Notes: generated from the sequence alone by a model not told the origin. A stretch of DNA of 64,000 nucleotides from CAZEAB01 sp964552945 (GCA_964552945.1 CAZKIP010000002.1:124001-188000); one strand, 5' to 3'. Shown: positions 17,083-26,133, counted from the stretch's first letter. Made by a program: numbers and translations.

Positions 17083-18814
17083 AGAAAAAACAATTGAAGA
17101 ACTTGTAATGGATGGTGTTCTTAACCCTACACAAGTAGCAAGGTTGTTTTCTGACAAAAACTTTAATCCTAATCACAGATATACACCTGAACAATTATCT
17201 GGTTTTCTTAGTGATATTAGTGATGTTGTTACTGCAGGTGATGAAAATGAAAAAATTAATTCGGATGTTAACGTTGAAAATGAAGGCTTGTTATTTGTTT
17301 ATGACCCTAAAAATCACGTTAATTATGTCACGGTTATAGAAAATGGTAAACCTAACTTTTCTCTTAGTCCTACAGGTGAGTTAGATCAATCCAAAGTAAT
17401 TCCAAGTTTAAATCCATTGATTAAAGTTTTGGCAAGCTCTGGAGCTACTGATGAGTCAGAAGCAAGGGTTCTATACAGAGGAAGTTGTGAAAAAGATAAA
17501 GCAGCAAATAATGATGGAAATGATGAAATTGAGAATAATGACAATGATAAAAAGAAGAAAAAGAAAAAAAGAAAACCCAGGAAGAAGAAACCAGGATTCA
17601 TTGTTGATGAACTTGCAGTTGATTGGTTTATTAATAATAGAAAGAGTATAATCTCAGAATACTTAAATCCTGAATCAAAACCTGGCAAGCAAACTGAACT
17701 TAAAGGAGAAGCTGCTGTAGCATCATTAGGTTTGAAGAGAGTAGAAGAGCTGAATCGTAAAGGGATGGTGGCATATTTTCAACCATGGGGTGGGTTCATA
17801 AAGAAGAATAAAGGTAGCATCAGAACACAAAGAACCATTTATATTTCAAAAGTAAGCATGGATGATAGATTTAGCTCAATTGTTAGTGATTTTTATGACA
17901 AATTTGAATTGTTACCAAGAGATGAAAATGGTGTTCCAAATGTCTTAGGAATGTTTGTTAAACCATCTTTAGAAGATAAAGTAAAAAATGTAGAAAGTCC
18001 TCAACAACTTATTACCTATTCTGAAGGTAGAAATCATTCTATATCAAAAAGTATTTACAAATGGTTCGAAAAAGAAATTTCTGATAAAGGACTTGATGTT
18101 AAAATTCAAATGGCGGTTGAAGTTCTGAGAAACGATATTCGTTCAAATAAATTCATGAGGAAGATGGATAAATCAATACAAAGAAGAGTTAGAGAATGTA
18201 GTGCAATTTGGGTTATGTATGCGTCTGCTGGTGAAGAAATGGCAAATAATTCATATTTAAAAGAAGATGTTCTTCCTGAATTAGAAGACCCTGATAGAAG
18301 AAGCGTGGATAAGCAGTTTGATGTAGCGTGTCATCTTGCAAAAAGAACTATGGACCCATCAATTAATTATTCATTTACTAAGTATCGTTTCCATCTCAGA
18401 GGTTTATGGTTACAAGGGAAATTAGTAAAAGAGGAGGAGGAAGAATTAACGGGTAAAGGATTTGAAGTAACTTATATAACTCCAGTTAGCCATGTAATAC
18501 AAAGAGATTCACGATACACTCCTATATTGATTGATTCTTTTAGAAACCTTCTTGAAGATGGGAGAATATCTGGTGAAGATTTAAAATTGGAAAAGTCTGA
18601 GGACTGCGCAAAGTTAGGAGCAAGGTTATACTTCAATTTAAGAGAAGCTGAGAGAAGTAAATTTACTTGGCTTAAAAATGATACCATTTTATCTAGTAAG
18701 GAAAGAAATTATTATGTTTTCAACGTTCTTAAATTTTGGGCTGGAATGAATAGAGATGGGTTAAAACAAGTTGCTGCTGATTATAATGCATCAAAAAGTG
18801 TAAAAGTGGAGTAA
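17075..18814 (+). CDS. Unknown element protein with Lys/Arg-rich linker, 579 aa
   Basis: Not recognised. Residues 1-50 are helical, 70-105 form a strand-rich part (LLFVYDPKNHVNYVTVIENG), 141-173 are an Asn/Asp-rich then strongly Lys/Arg-rich linker, and 175-579 are a mostly helical domain (AWVMYASAGEEMANN-like region near 380, KFWAGMNRDGLKQVAADYN at the end). PWGGFIKKNKGS with basic residues may contact nucleic acid. The ATG at 17075 overlaps the stop of the preceding gene and has an AGGAGAGGT ribosome site at 17058-17066. Confidence 0.72.
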   Translation: MSEEKTIEELVMDGVLNPTQVARLFSDKNFNPNHRYTPEQLSGFLSDISDVVTAGDENEKINSDVNVENEGLLFVYDPKNHVNYVTVIENGKPNFSLSPTGELDQSKVIPSLNPLIKVLASSGATDESEARVLYRGSCEKDKAANNDGNDEIENNDNDKKKKKKKRKPRKKKPGFIVDELAVDWFINNRKSIISEYLNPESKPGKQTELKGEAAVASLGLKRVEELNRKGMVAYFQPWGGFIKKNKGSIRTQRTIYISKVSMDDRFSSIVSDFYDKFELLPRDENGVPNVLGMFVKPSLEDKVKNVESPQQLITYSEGRNHSISKSIYKWFEKEISDKGLDVKIQMAVEVLRNDIRSNKFMRKMDKSIQRRVRECSAIWVMYASAGEEMANNSYLKEDVLPELEDPDRRSVDKQFDVACHLAKRTMDPSINYSFTKYRFHLRGLWLQGKLVKEEEEELTGKGFEVTYITPVSHVIQRDSRYTPILIDSFRNLLEDGRISGEDLKLEKSEDCAKLGARLYFNLREAERSKFTWLKNDTILSSKERNYYVFNVLKFWAGMNRDGLKQVAADYNASKSVKVE

Positions 18815-18823
18815 GTGATTAAA

Positions 18824-21800
18824 ATGTCTTCTGATCCTACTTCTTGGAACTTGGAAGAGCGGTTATCTTTGGTTCTTGAAACTCTTGGAAAACTGCCTCC
18901 TGATTTTAGATGGTCTGCTGATCCCTACCTAAATAAGTTAAGAGATGAATCATTACGAAGAGGGAGTTCTGTTGAAGAAATATTCAATGCATTGGGTGGA
19001 CAAAGTTTCTTTAATAGTGTTGAAGTTACAATCCCTTCTCTAAGGCAAGCTTTGGTTGCAGAACAAATTGCTAGAGCGGGTTTTTTGCATGGTAGAAAAC
19101 TGGTTGATCCAAGTATACCTGGGAGTCGTAAGACAGGTGGAGCGTTGATCGCCATAGATGCCATCAACAGAAAATATCTGCCTCAATTGACAGGTTCTTT
19201 AGACAGAAAAGTAAAAACATTGTATTTCTGTCCGGGCCATCTTATTCCAAAAATGCAAAGTGAAGCACACCTGTTTCTAGGAGATGATAGAATAATTGTA
19301 CCTATAACTCAAAAGAATAGAGAAAGGGACATTGAAAGAGCTTCAAAGGATGATGTTGATCTTGTGTTACTATCTGACTCAATGTGTTATCAAAGTTTAA
19401 GACCAGAAAAAAATGATGATTTAGTTAACCAGTATTCATTTAATAAGTTCATCTCAGCAATGGCCGAGTTTAAAACAGTGAACGATGCTGCAAATGGGTT
19501 AGCAAAAATTATTGGAAAAAAAAGTATTTTTAGGAACTTCATGTCAAAAAATCCTCCCAAGCATGAAATAGTTGAAAGAATTGTAACTGAAAGAATTAAG
19601 GGAGAGCAAGACTCAGTGATGGAATCATTAAGAAAGAAAGTTTTTCCTAGTGATGGATTATATTATGTCATTCTCGATGAAATTCATAACATAGTATCTC
19701 CTGATTCAGCTAGAGCAACAACAATAGAAGACTTTTTTCGTAGCTCAAGATGGGGGGTTGCCTTAACTGGAACACTTATTGGTAATTATGTTTCAAATGA
19801 CAGGTTTCTTGCTTACTTGTTAGGAATTGTTGGCGATCCCGAACATTATAATAGATTGGTAACAAATGATCCACAAAAAGTAAGAATGGTTTTCAAGCCA
19901 TATACAACATTTCCAATTATTTCAGATATTAGAACAATTGATCCTGATATTCCTGAAACTACTAGAGGATTTATTAATTACGATCCATTAGAAGAAATAG
20001 TTAGACTTCATGTAGAGCTAGAAGACGCAAAATGTTTCTCAGTTGGTGAGAAAGTTTTGATATCAAGGTATCTTCTAACCAATCCCGAAAAGGTACATCC
20101 AGACAATTTTATTGATCCAGCAGAAGGAACTTTATGGTACAGAGCAGAAAGTTTCTTTAATGATCCAGAGAGATTAGATTTGTTAGAAAAATCTATTGAA
20201 AAAGGTTCCAATCGTGTCAAAGCATTAAAAAATTATTTGATTCAAACAGAACCTGATGAAAAAGCACTGATCTTTACTGTGCATACTTCTTTAACCACGA
20301 GATATTTGCAAGAAGAGTTAGAAAAATCAGGGTTCAAATTTGAAATAATTGACAAATCGGTCCCTACAGAGGTTGACGAAAATGGTCTTTCAGAGAGAAT
20401 GATAAGATGGCAAAGAGCACTTTATAATCCAGAAATGAAAGGGCTTATTGGTTCTGTTGGGACATGCAAGGAAGGATTGGATGGCCAAATGTATTCTTCA
20501 ATTGTATATTATGAATCTCCCACCGTTTGGTTTGAGAAAAAACAAGGAGACGGAAGAGGTGAAAGAAGTGGACAAAGAAATAATTTACAAATTATGGAAA
20601 TGATGGCAACTGGAATTCCAACTGATAAAATAATTCATGATTTTAGATCAGGAAAAGGAATGAAACCAAAAGAATTTTATCATGGTGATGATTTAGATCT
20701 GAAAGAATTGGAATCATTCCTTAAAAAGATTGCAGAAGACAGAATTCCACAATTGGCAATTTTGAAAAATCTTGATTCAAGAGGACATTTATCATTATTT
20801 TTTAATTCAAATGTAGGCATAGGTTCGAAAGGATTCTATAAATCATTAACAACACATAATAATCACGTCTTTATGGTTGAAAGATTTAATATCAATTATG
20901 ATAGTTCTCATTCGGCAAATGTAGGACGCATGCTCCATTCAATTATTAGTGAAGGCATTGAAATTCTACCAGAAGAGAATTCTGAAAATAACCCAGAAAA
21001 AATTTCACTTGAAAAATTAGCCAATAAAGAATTTGATGAAATAATTGATTTGGGTTCAGGATGTGCTGTTTATTCTAGAGCATCATCTAAACGAACAACT
21101 TGTGTTGACTTATCTGGAAGACAAATGGATTATGGTAGAGAAGCCTGTGAACAAAAAGGCATCAACGGAAACAAATATTATCTTGGTAGCATACATGATT
21201 TGTCTTCACTAGTATCATTGGATAATACGGAATACGACTTGTTTGTACCTGATAAAACCTATCATAATAAAGAAGGAATAAATGATAATTCATTGGATTT
21301 GGCAGTTTGTTCAAATGCATTTTATTATTTGAATCAAGATGAAAGAAAAGACTTTTTCATTGAAATGAAGAACAAAATCAAGGATCAACATTATTTGGTA
21401 ATGGTAGTTCCACGTTCAAAAATCTCCTCAGAATGTGAAGAAAAATTCTTACAGGATATAGAAGAGTCCGGATTTGAAATTGAAAAAAATTTATCAGGAG
21501 AATATGCTGCTTTAAAATCTCATGATTCTGAAACTGGAAGAAGTGCAAGAAAATCAAGTTTTAGAAGTATTGTCATTATTGCTAAGAATAATAAATATCA
21601 TCAACCAAATTTTTCTTCAGATAGAGATTATTTTGTTCTGCAAAATGAATATGAGGTAAGAGACGGGAATCCTAACAAAAGAGACATTGAACACGCTGAT
21701 GATGTTACCAAATCACCAAAAATTATATGTGATAGTTTTTACAAAGCAAGAAAGCTCTCTTATGCCACTAAAGAAACAGAAATTTCTACAGGTATTGAAT

Positions 21801-21922
21801 CTGATTCCAATGTCGTGGAAACACCTGCAATTGAACCGACATCAGTTTATCAAAGGCCAGATTTAAAAGAGGGATTTACTGATGCACTAAACGCATTTTC
21901 GGAGGTTTTTGGAGATGACTGA
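18824..21922 (+). CDS. SNF2-like helicase fused to a class I methyltransferase, 1033 aa
   Basis: Residues 70-600 resemble an SNF2-type superfamily 2 ATPase: a Walker-A-like GSRKTGGA (about 100-107), DEIH as motif II (286-289), LTGTLIGN as motif III (314-321), ALIFTVHTS as motif IV, GTCKEGLDG as motif V (546-554) and GRGERSGQR as motif VI. Residues 735-900 are a SAM-dependent methyltransferase: DLGSGCA (742-748), CVDLSG, and NSLDLAVCSNAFYYL. There is no NPPY/DPPY, so adenine-N6 DNA methylation is unlikely; the pattern recalls Methyltransf_11 or Rrp8-type enzymes. Motif I is degenerate (Arg for Gly). ATG 18824 is preferred to GTG 18815 by ribosome-site spacing. Confidence 0.8.
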   Translation: MSSDPTSWNLEERLSLVLETLGKLPPDFRWSADPYLNKLRDESLRRGSSVEEIFNALGGQSFFNSVEVTIPSLRQALVAEQIARAGFLHGRKLVDPSIPGSRKTGGALIAIDAINRKYLPQLTGSLDRKVKTLYFCPGHLIPKMQSEAHLFLGDDRIIVPITQKNRERDIERASKDDVDLVLLSDSMCYQSLRPEKNDDLVNQYSFNKFISAMAEFKTVNDAANGLAKIIGKKSIFRNFMSKNPPKHEIVERIVTERIKGEQDSVMESLRKKVFPSDGLYYVILDEIHNIVSPDSARATTIEDFFRSSRWGVALTGTLIGNYVSNDRFLAYLLGIVGDPEHYNRLVTNDPQKVRMVFKPYTTFPIISDIRTIDPDIPETTRGFINYDPLEEIVRLHVELEDAKCFSVGEKVLISRYLLTNPEKVHPDNFIDPAEGTLWYRAESFFNDPERLDLLEKSIEKGSNRVKALKNYLIQTEPDEKALIFTVHTSLTTRYLQEELEKSGFKFEIIDKSVPTEVDENGLSERMIRWQRALYNPEMKGLIGSVGTCKEGLDGQMYSSIVYYESPTVWFEKKQGDGRGERSGQRNNLQIMEMMATGIPTDKIIHDFRSGKGMKPKEFYHGDDLDLKELESFLKKIAEDRIPQLAILKNLDSRGHLSLFFNSNVGIGSKGFYKSLTTHNNHVFMVERFNINYDSSHSANVGRMLHSIISEGIEILPEENSENNPEKISLEKLANKEFDEIIDLGSGCAVYSRASSKRTTCVDLSGRQMDYGREACEQKGINGNKYYLGSIHDLSSLVSLDNTEYDLFVPDKTYHNKEGINDNSLDLAVCSNAFYYLNQDERKDFFIEMKNKIKDQHYLVMVVPRSKISSECEEKFLQDIEESGFEIEKNLSGEYAALKSHDSETGRSARKSSFRSIVIIAKNNKYHQPNFSSDRDYFVLQNEYEVRDGNPNKRDIEHADDVTKSPKIICDSFYKARKLSYATKETEISTGIESDSNVVETPAIEPTSVYQRPDLKEGFTDALNAFSEVFGDD

Positions 21923-23027
21923 TCCTGTTGATATAAATCAATTGAAGAATCAAGCCAATGATTTAGGAAAAATTTTGGTTGATAATTTTGATAAACACAG
22001 ACTCAACCCATTGTTTACATTATGGGGAGTTTCATTTTATTGGGGTTCGAGCGGTTTTTTTGAACAAGCCAGGAGTCAATATAAGAAATTTGTTCCCACT
22101 GTATTTGATTTAGCAAACGAACGTAGTATGAATGCTACATTGCGAACTATTCCAAAAAGAAGTGGTATTGCATTCCAATACACTGCACATTGTCTTAGTA
22201 ATAGAGATTTGATTGAAATCCTCATGAGGGATTTAATTGATGATCAAGATTTGGGAGAAAAAGTACAGGATATTATTTCTGATAAAAGGTTAATCATTGA
22301 ATCAGCATCTAGATATGTTTCTCTACATAAACATGGTGTTTTGTCAGAAGATGTTGATTTTATTAGTTATCTTTTGAGGTACAATCCTGATGATGTTTCA
22401 ATTAACATGGAATCAAACGAATATGGCGGTATATTTGTTCCATTGGGAGAGAGATTACTTTATCGTTTTGAAAATAAGGCAGAAGATTCAATTTTTTCTG
22501 TAGATCATCCAATGTTAGATGAAGCGTCTGAGTTACATCAAAGAGCAGTTTATGGAAAACAGAAATTAGATCAAGAATTAATTGATATGTATCATGATGT
22601 TAAGAAAAAAAATACTGATTCTGATTCAAGAACAAATGGTTCAAATGGTATAAAAATTGATGATGATAGTAGCACTAAAGTTACTAAATTGTATTTTCCT
22701 GGGATGAGGAGAGTTAGGGTGAGAAGCAATTCTACAAATGTAAACTGGGAAAAATTCTTTGATTACAGAAATAAAGAATTAAAAATCTCCTCTTCACTAA
22801 ATCCTACCGAAATTTATATAAATATGACCAAAGAATTCTTAATAAAAGAATATGAAAGTAAATTCATGCAAAATCCTGAGGGCGCATTAAATTGTTTGCA
22901 AGGAAAGATAGGGGCAAGCAAAGGGATTAAAAAAAGAGTTCTTGAAGAAGTTTATGAAACTTTCAAGGGAGCGTATGAACTAATACACTCTCCAAATCTT
23001 AATCATAATTTGAGGTTAAACAAATAA
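21915..23027 (+). CDS. Unknown element protein, 370 aa
   Basis: Not recognised. Mostly helical. Notable segments are TLWGVSFYWGSSGFFEQAR near residue 35-55, an Asn/Asp/Ser-rich linker (TDSDSRTNGSNG, near 235-245), and a basic patch GMRRVRVRSNS near 270. The ATG at 21915 overlaps the helicase stop by 8 bp and has GGAGGT at 21901-21906 at good spacing; a TTG at 21909 is the alternative. Tight coupling to the helicase gene suggests a 1:1 partner. Confidence 0.7.
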   Translation: MTDPVDINQLKNQANDLGKILVDNFDKHRLNPLFTLWGVSFYWGSSGFFEQARSQYKKFVPTVFDLANERSMNATLRTIPKRSGIAFQYTAHCLSNRDLIEILMRDLIDDQDLGEKVQDIISDKRLIIESASRYVSLHKHGVLSEDVDFISYLLRYNPDDVSINMESNEYGGIFVPLGERLLYRFENKAEDSIFSVDHPMLDEASELHQRAVYGKQKLDQELIDMYHDVKKKNTDSDSRTNGSNGIKIDDDSSTKVTKLYFPGMRRVRVRSNSTNVNWEKFFDYRNKELKISSSLNPTEIYINMTKEFLIKEYESKFMQNPEGALNCLQGKIGASKGIKKRVLEEVYETFKGAYELIHSPNLNHNLRLNK

Positions 23028-23081
23028 TTAAAACATGATTTGAAATATAAATGAAACAAAAATATATGCGAGGAAAAATAA

Positions 23082-23969
23082 ATGACAAATGGAAATGAAG
23101 ATAGAAACCCAGTTGGAGCATTAATTGAAAAAGCACTTGATGCATGTTTCGGTAATGTTGTTGATGATAATGTTCGTGGATTATTAAATGGTGGTGATTT
23201 TAGAGGAGCGGCTGCAGCACTTAAAGAAGTTGTTTCTGTAAGAGGCCCTGTTGGTGGCCTTGAAAAAGCAGTTCAAGAAAGATTTCCAGGGGTTGATACT
23301 TCTCTTGTAAGGTCTGCAATGGAATCTGCACAATATGGCGTTGTAGTTGATAGTATCATAGGCCTTTCTGAAAAATATTCTGGTGGTCAAGATAATTCTG
23401 CTAGTAATAATACAGGTGATCAATGTTCACCTATAACTCCAAATAGAGTTTTTAATCCATACGAAGGCAACCCTTTAGCAGTTGCTTTAAAGTTGTGTGG
23501 ATCAATATTAAAGTACAACGGAAATGAAGCTTTGATAACTAAAGTTTCAGGTTGGAGCGCAGTAGGTGGAGATGACCAAAGATTTCCAATTGCAGAACCT
23601 GGAACCATTGGAACTTGGCATTCAAACGCTTATGGTGGTTATGATGTTGGTATCGTCTCAGCCCATGAGGCCGATGGTACTGGCATTGTAGCTTTTTATG
23701 GCCTTAAACCAATTGTGGATGGAAAAGTAAGGGCTGAATTAAAGAGTAAAAATAAGATTGCTAATGAATGGGGATTCACTGATTCAGGAGTTTATGGAAG
23801 AAACCTTGTAACCTCAACTGGATTACCAATGGAAATTGAATTTCGTCAAGGAGGTCAAATTAATGTTGGTGGAAAAATATTCAAAATTGAGATGGAAGGT
23901 ACTGAACGAGAACGAACTGCTAAAAGCGGTGACATGATGCTTGGTACCTACAAACTAGTTAAAGGATAA
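23082..23969 (+). CDS. Unknown element protein with beta-rich C-terminal domain, 295 aa
   Basis: Not recognised. Residues 1-105 are helical and Ala/Val/Gly-rich (FRGAAAALKEVV), a Ser/Asn/Gly/Gln linker follows (about 105-125), and residues 130-295 look like an all-beta domain rich in Gly (AEPGTIGTWHSNAYGGYDVGIVSAHEADG; MEIEFRQGGQINVGGK). The C-terminal domain could be a carbohydrate- or protein-binding sandwich, or a virion/surface protein. Ribosome site GAGGA at 23070-23074. Last gene of the operon, followed by a T-rich terminator. No signal peptide. Confidence 0.7.
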   Translation: MTNGNEDRNPVGALIEKALDACFGNVVDDNVRGLLNGGDFRGAAAALKEVVSVRGPVGGLEKAVQERFPGVDTSLVRSAMESAQYGVVVDSIIGLSEKYSGGQDNSASNNTGDQCSPITPNRVFNPYEGNPLAVALKLCGSILKYNGNEALITKVSGWSAVGGDDQRFPIAEPGTIGTWHSNAYGGYDVGIVSAHEADGTGIVAFYGLKPIVDGKVRAELKSKNKIANEWGFTDSGVYGRNLVTSTGLPMEIEFRQGGQINVGGKIFKIEMEGTERERTAKSGDMMLGTYKLVKG

Positions 23970-23972
23970 TTA

Positions 23973-23984
23973 TTTTCTTTTTTT
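23973..23984 (+). terminator. T-rich terminator of the element operon
   Basis: TTTTCTTTTTTT just after the stop codon of the last operon gene. Confidence 0.5.
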
Positions 23985-24030
23985 CATTTATTTTTATTGT
24001 ATTTATTTGATGTTGTTGTAAGATATTCTC

Positions 24031-24078
24031 ATTATTATTATTACTATTATTACTATATTATAATTTAAAACTATAATA
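24031..24078. repeat. ATT/ACT triplet tract plus short inverted repeat
   Basis: A low-complexity run of ATT and ACT triplets (24031-24060) leading into TATTATA (24056-24062) and its complement TATAATA (24072-24078). It lies in the convergent gap between the element operon and sod and may serve bidirectional termination. Confidence 0.35.
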
Positions 24079-24112
24079 AACAAAGAAAAATTAAAAAGTA
24101 AAAACAAAAAAT

Positions 24113-24742
24113 TTAATCACACTTCACATCTGAAAATTTTTTACAACTAGAATACCTTTCAGCTACTTCATCCCAATTTACAAGTTTCATAAAGTTGTCT
24201 ATCCATTCTCCACGCTTGTTTTGATATTTCAAGTAGTAAGCATGTTCCCAAACATCACAAACCATGATTGGTTGTAATCCTTGTACCCATACTTTCTGAT
24301 GATTCTCAACAGCAAATACATGTAATGAACCATCTGGACAAGTAGCCAAGACACCCCACCCAGAACCTTCTACAGAAGTAGTAGCTGATTTGAATTGTGC
24401 AACAAAAGCATCCCAGCTACCAAACCATTTCTCAATAGATGATAACAAATCTCCAGCTGCCTTATTATCCTCATTACCAGGACGCATGTTTTTCCAAAAT
24501 AAACTATGTAGTAAATGACCAGCACCATGGAATGCTTGCTCACGTTCCCAGTGTTTTATTAAGCTGTAATCGCCAGATTCTCTGCACTCAGCTAACTTCT
24601 TAATTGCGTTGTTAACACCTTTCACATAACCAGCATGATGCTTTGTATGGTGAATTTCAACTGTTTCTTTGTCATAATATGGTTCCAGAGCATCATAGCC
24701 ATATGGCAAGTCTGGCAATGTAAATTCATGTTTTTCTGTCAT
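24113..24742 (-). CDS. sod: Superoxide dismutase, Fe/Mn family
   Basis: Converts superoxide to peroxide and oxygen in the cytoplasm. Metal ligands are present: His in EIHHTKHHAGYVKG, His in HLLHSLFW, and Asp/His in DVWEHAYYLKY. LPDLPYGYDALEPYYD is the family N-terminus. I place the start at the ATG at 24742 (209 aa) because the ribosome site GGAGGG lies 7 nt upstream; a TTG 15 bp earlier would run through that site. It is the last gene of the fur-ferredoxin-ahpC-sod operon; its 3' end overlaps the possible right attachment site of the element. Confidence 0.95.
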   Translation of the reverse strand: MTEKHEFTLPDLPYGYDALEPYYDKETVEIHHTKHHAGYVKGVNNAIKKLAECRESGDYSLIKHWEREQAFHGAGHLLHSLFWKNMRPGNEDNKAAGDLLSSIEKWFGSWDAFVAQFKSATTSVEGSGWGVLATCPDGSLHVFAVENHQKVWVQGLQPIMVCDVWEHAYYLKYQNKRGEWIDNFMKLVNWDEVAERYSSCKKFSDVKCD

Positions 24743-24789
24743 TCTTAAACCCTCCAATTAAAAAATTAAATTTTTTTTACAATATATTA

Positions 24790-25362
24790 CTATATTTTAC
24801 CTACCAAATCCAATCCAGGCTTTAATGTAGAAGAACCCGGTTGCCAATTGGCTGGACAAACTTCTCCACCATTTTCTCTGACAAATTTAGCAGCTTTAAT
24901 TTTTCTGATTAACTCTGTTGAACTTCTACCAATTGAATTATCATTTAACTCAAATGACTTCAGAATTCCATCAGGATCGATTATAAACGTCCCTCTGAGA
25001 CTTAACCCTTCCATTGGAATCATCGTACCATAGGCATTGCAAATCTGTCCTGCAGGGTCAGCAACCATTGGAAATCTAATTTTTTTAATAGTTTCTGAAG
25101 CATCATGCCATGCTTTATGAACAAAGGCAGTGTCGGTACTTACAGAAAGGACTTCACAGCCAATTTGTTGCAATTCAGCATACTTATCGGCTAAATCACC
25201 CAATTCAGTTGGACAAATGAAAGTAAAGTCAGCTGGGTAAAAAAATAAGACCACCCATTTTCCTTTGTAATCATCTAGTTTTACTGTTTTTATTTGCTCT
25301 TCATGAAAAGCCTGTGCCTCAAACTTAGGAGCTTGAGCATTAATTTCTAATTTATTTTCCAT
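24790..25362 (-). CDS. ahpC: 2-Cys peroxiredoxin, AhpC type
   Basis: Reduces hydrogen and alkyl peroxides. The peroxidatic Cys50 sits in FTFICPTE and the resolving Cys169 in GEVCPANW, as in typical 2-Cys AhpC/Prx1 enzymes; TFIIDPDG is also conserved. Length (190 aa) is normal. GGAGG about 12 nt before the ATG is the ribosome site. No AhpF is seen; electrons may come from the ferredoxin encoded just upstream or from a thioredoxin/glutaredoxin. Acts after SOD, encoded next, in removing superoxide-derived peroxide. Confidence 0.95.
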   Translation of the reverse strand: MENKLEINAQAPKFEAQAFHEEQIKTVKLDDYKGKWVVLFFYPADFTFICPTELGDLADKYAELQQIGCEVLSVSTDTAFVHKAWHDASETIKKIRFPMVADPAGQICNAYGTMIPMEGLSLRGTFIIDPDGILKSFELNDNSIGRSSTELIRKIKAAKFVRENGGEVCPANWQPGSSTLKPGLDLVGKI

Positions 25363-25416
25363 TTTGTATATATTCCTCCATTCAATATAGTTTTTATTTG
25401 TAAAATGTTTTAAAAA

Positions 25417-25680
25417 CTACTTGTTAACAATTTCAAATTTAACCTCTCCTGATTTAATTGAGCATTGACAAGCCAACCTTATATCCTTATCGAGAGTCAT
25501 TTCTTTTTCATTATTACTTAAGTCAGAAAGATTTTCGATGCCTTCAATAATCTTTATTTTACATGTACCACATATTCCCTGTGTGCATCCAAAAGGAACA
25601 TTTAATTTTTGACATGGAGACATGATTTTTTCTCCATCATTAACTTCAAGTTCTTTTTCATCTGTTTTTAATATTGCCAT
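25417..25680 (-). CDS. [2Fe-2S] plant-type ferredoxin
   Basis: Small electron carrier of 87 aa. The cluster ligands are visible: C-x4-C-x2-C in FGCTQGICGTC and the fourth Cys in LACQCSI. The ATG at 25680 (MAILKTDE) is preceded by AGGTGAT; a longer frame starting at 25755 overlaps the end of fur and lacks family support. Placed between fur and ahpC, it may give electrons to the peroxide-detoxifying enzymes; this is inference. Confidence 0.88.
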   Translation of the reverse strand: MAILKTDEKELEVNDGEKIMSPCQKLNVPFGCTQGICGTCKIKIIEGIENLSDLSNNEKEMTLDKDIRLACQCSIKSGEVKFEIVNK

Positions 25681-25730
25681 TATATCACCTTTATATTTGA
25701 AATTGAATAAATATACTGAATTGATCACAT

Positions 25731-26114
25731 CTATGTTTCTAAACAACTTACACATTCACCCTTCCCTTGAATTAATAAATTGTTTATTTTAAATTTTGGA
25801 TGGTTTATTTTTTTTAACACACTTTTAAATATTTTATCATTCCCAACATCATAAATTCGTTCGCATTTAATACAAACAAGGTGTTGATGAGCCTCTACAA
25901 ACCCATCAAAATGATATTCATGATTAACATCTAATCTTAACAATTTTCCTTCCTCAACTAAAATATGGAGGTTTCTATAGACTGTTGCAAGAGTTATATC
26001 AGGGATCTCTTTTTTTATTTCATTGTATACTTGTTCTGCCGTAGGATGAATTCTATTTTCAACAACAAATTCAAGAATTTTTTTCCTTTGTTTAGTTAGT
26101 CTGCGGTCAACCAT
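25731..26114 (-). CDS. Fur-family metal/peroxide regulator (Fur or PerR)
   Basis: DNA-binding repressor. Winged helix with the recognition segment ITLATVYRNLHILVEEGKL, then the metal-binding dimerisation domain: HYHFDG-like EYHFDGFVEAHQHLVC with CIKC, and a C-terminal CVSC, giving the CxxC pairs of a structural zinc site. Gene content downstream (ferredoxin, AhpC, SOD) favours a PerR-like role over iron uptake. A perfect palindrome at 26134-26156 in its promoter suggests autoregulation. The first gene of the operon. Confidence 0.92.
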   Translation of the reverse strand: MVDRRLTKQRKKILEFVVENRIHPTAEQVYNEIKKEIPDITLATVYRNLHILVEEGKLLRLDVNHEYHFDGFVEAHQHLVCIKCERIYDVGNDKIFKSVLKKINHPKFKINNLLIQGKGECVSCLET

Positions 26115-26133
26115 TTTAATAATCTACACTTCC

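Larger units (their letters stand above)
12262..24119. mobile_element. Probable integrated element (integrase plus five-gene operon)
   Basis: An 11.8-kb block between the PAC2 gene and sod holding a tyrosine recombinase at the left edge and seven genes without recognisable housekeeping roles. A near-perfect direct repeat is found at the two edges: CAAAAAGATTTAATCA (12262-12277), 27 bp beyond the integrase stop, and CAAAAAATTTAATCA (24105-24119), over the 3' end of sod. It differs by one base and is AT-rich, so as an attachment site it is only suggestive. No tRNA lies at either edge. Confidence 0.4.

Noticed and set aside
17495..17600. Lys/Arg-rich linker of the 579-aa protein as a nuclear localisation signal
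   Set aside because: Prokaryotic context; such tracts are common as flexible or nucleic-acid-binding linkers.
18824..21922. DISARM, BREX or DarB assignment for the element
   Set aside because: No NPPY-type methylase motif, no PLD nuclease, no DUF1998 or PglZ-like protein among the neighbours.
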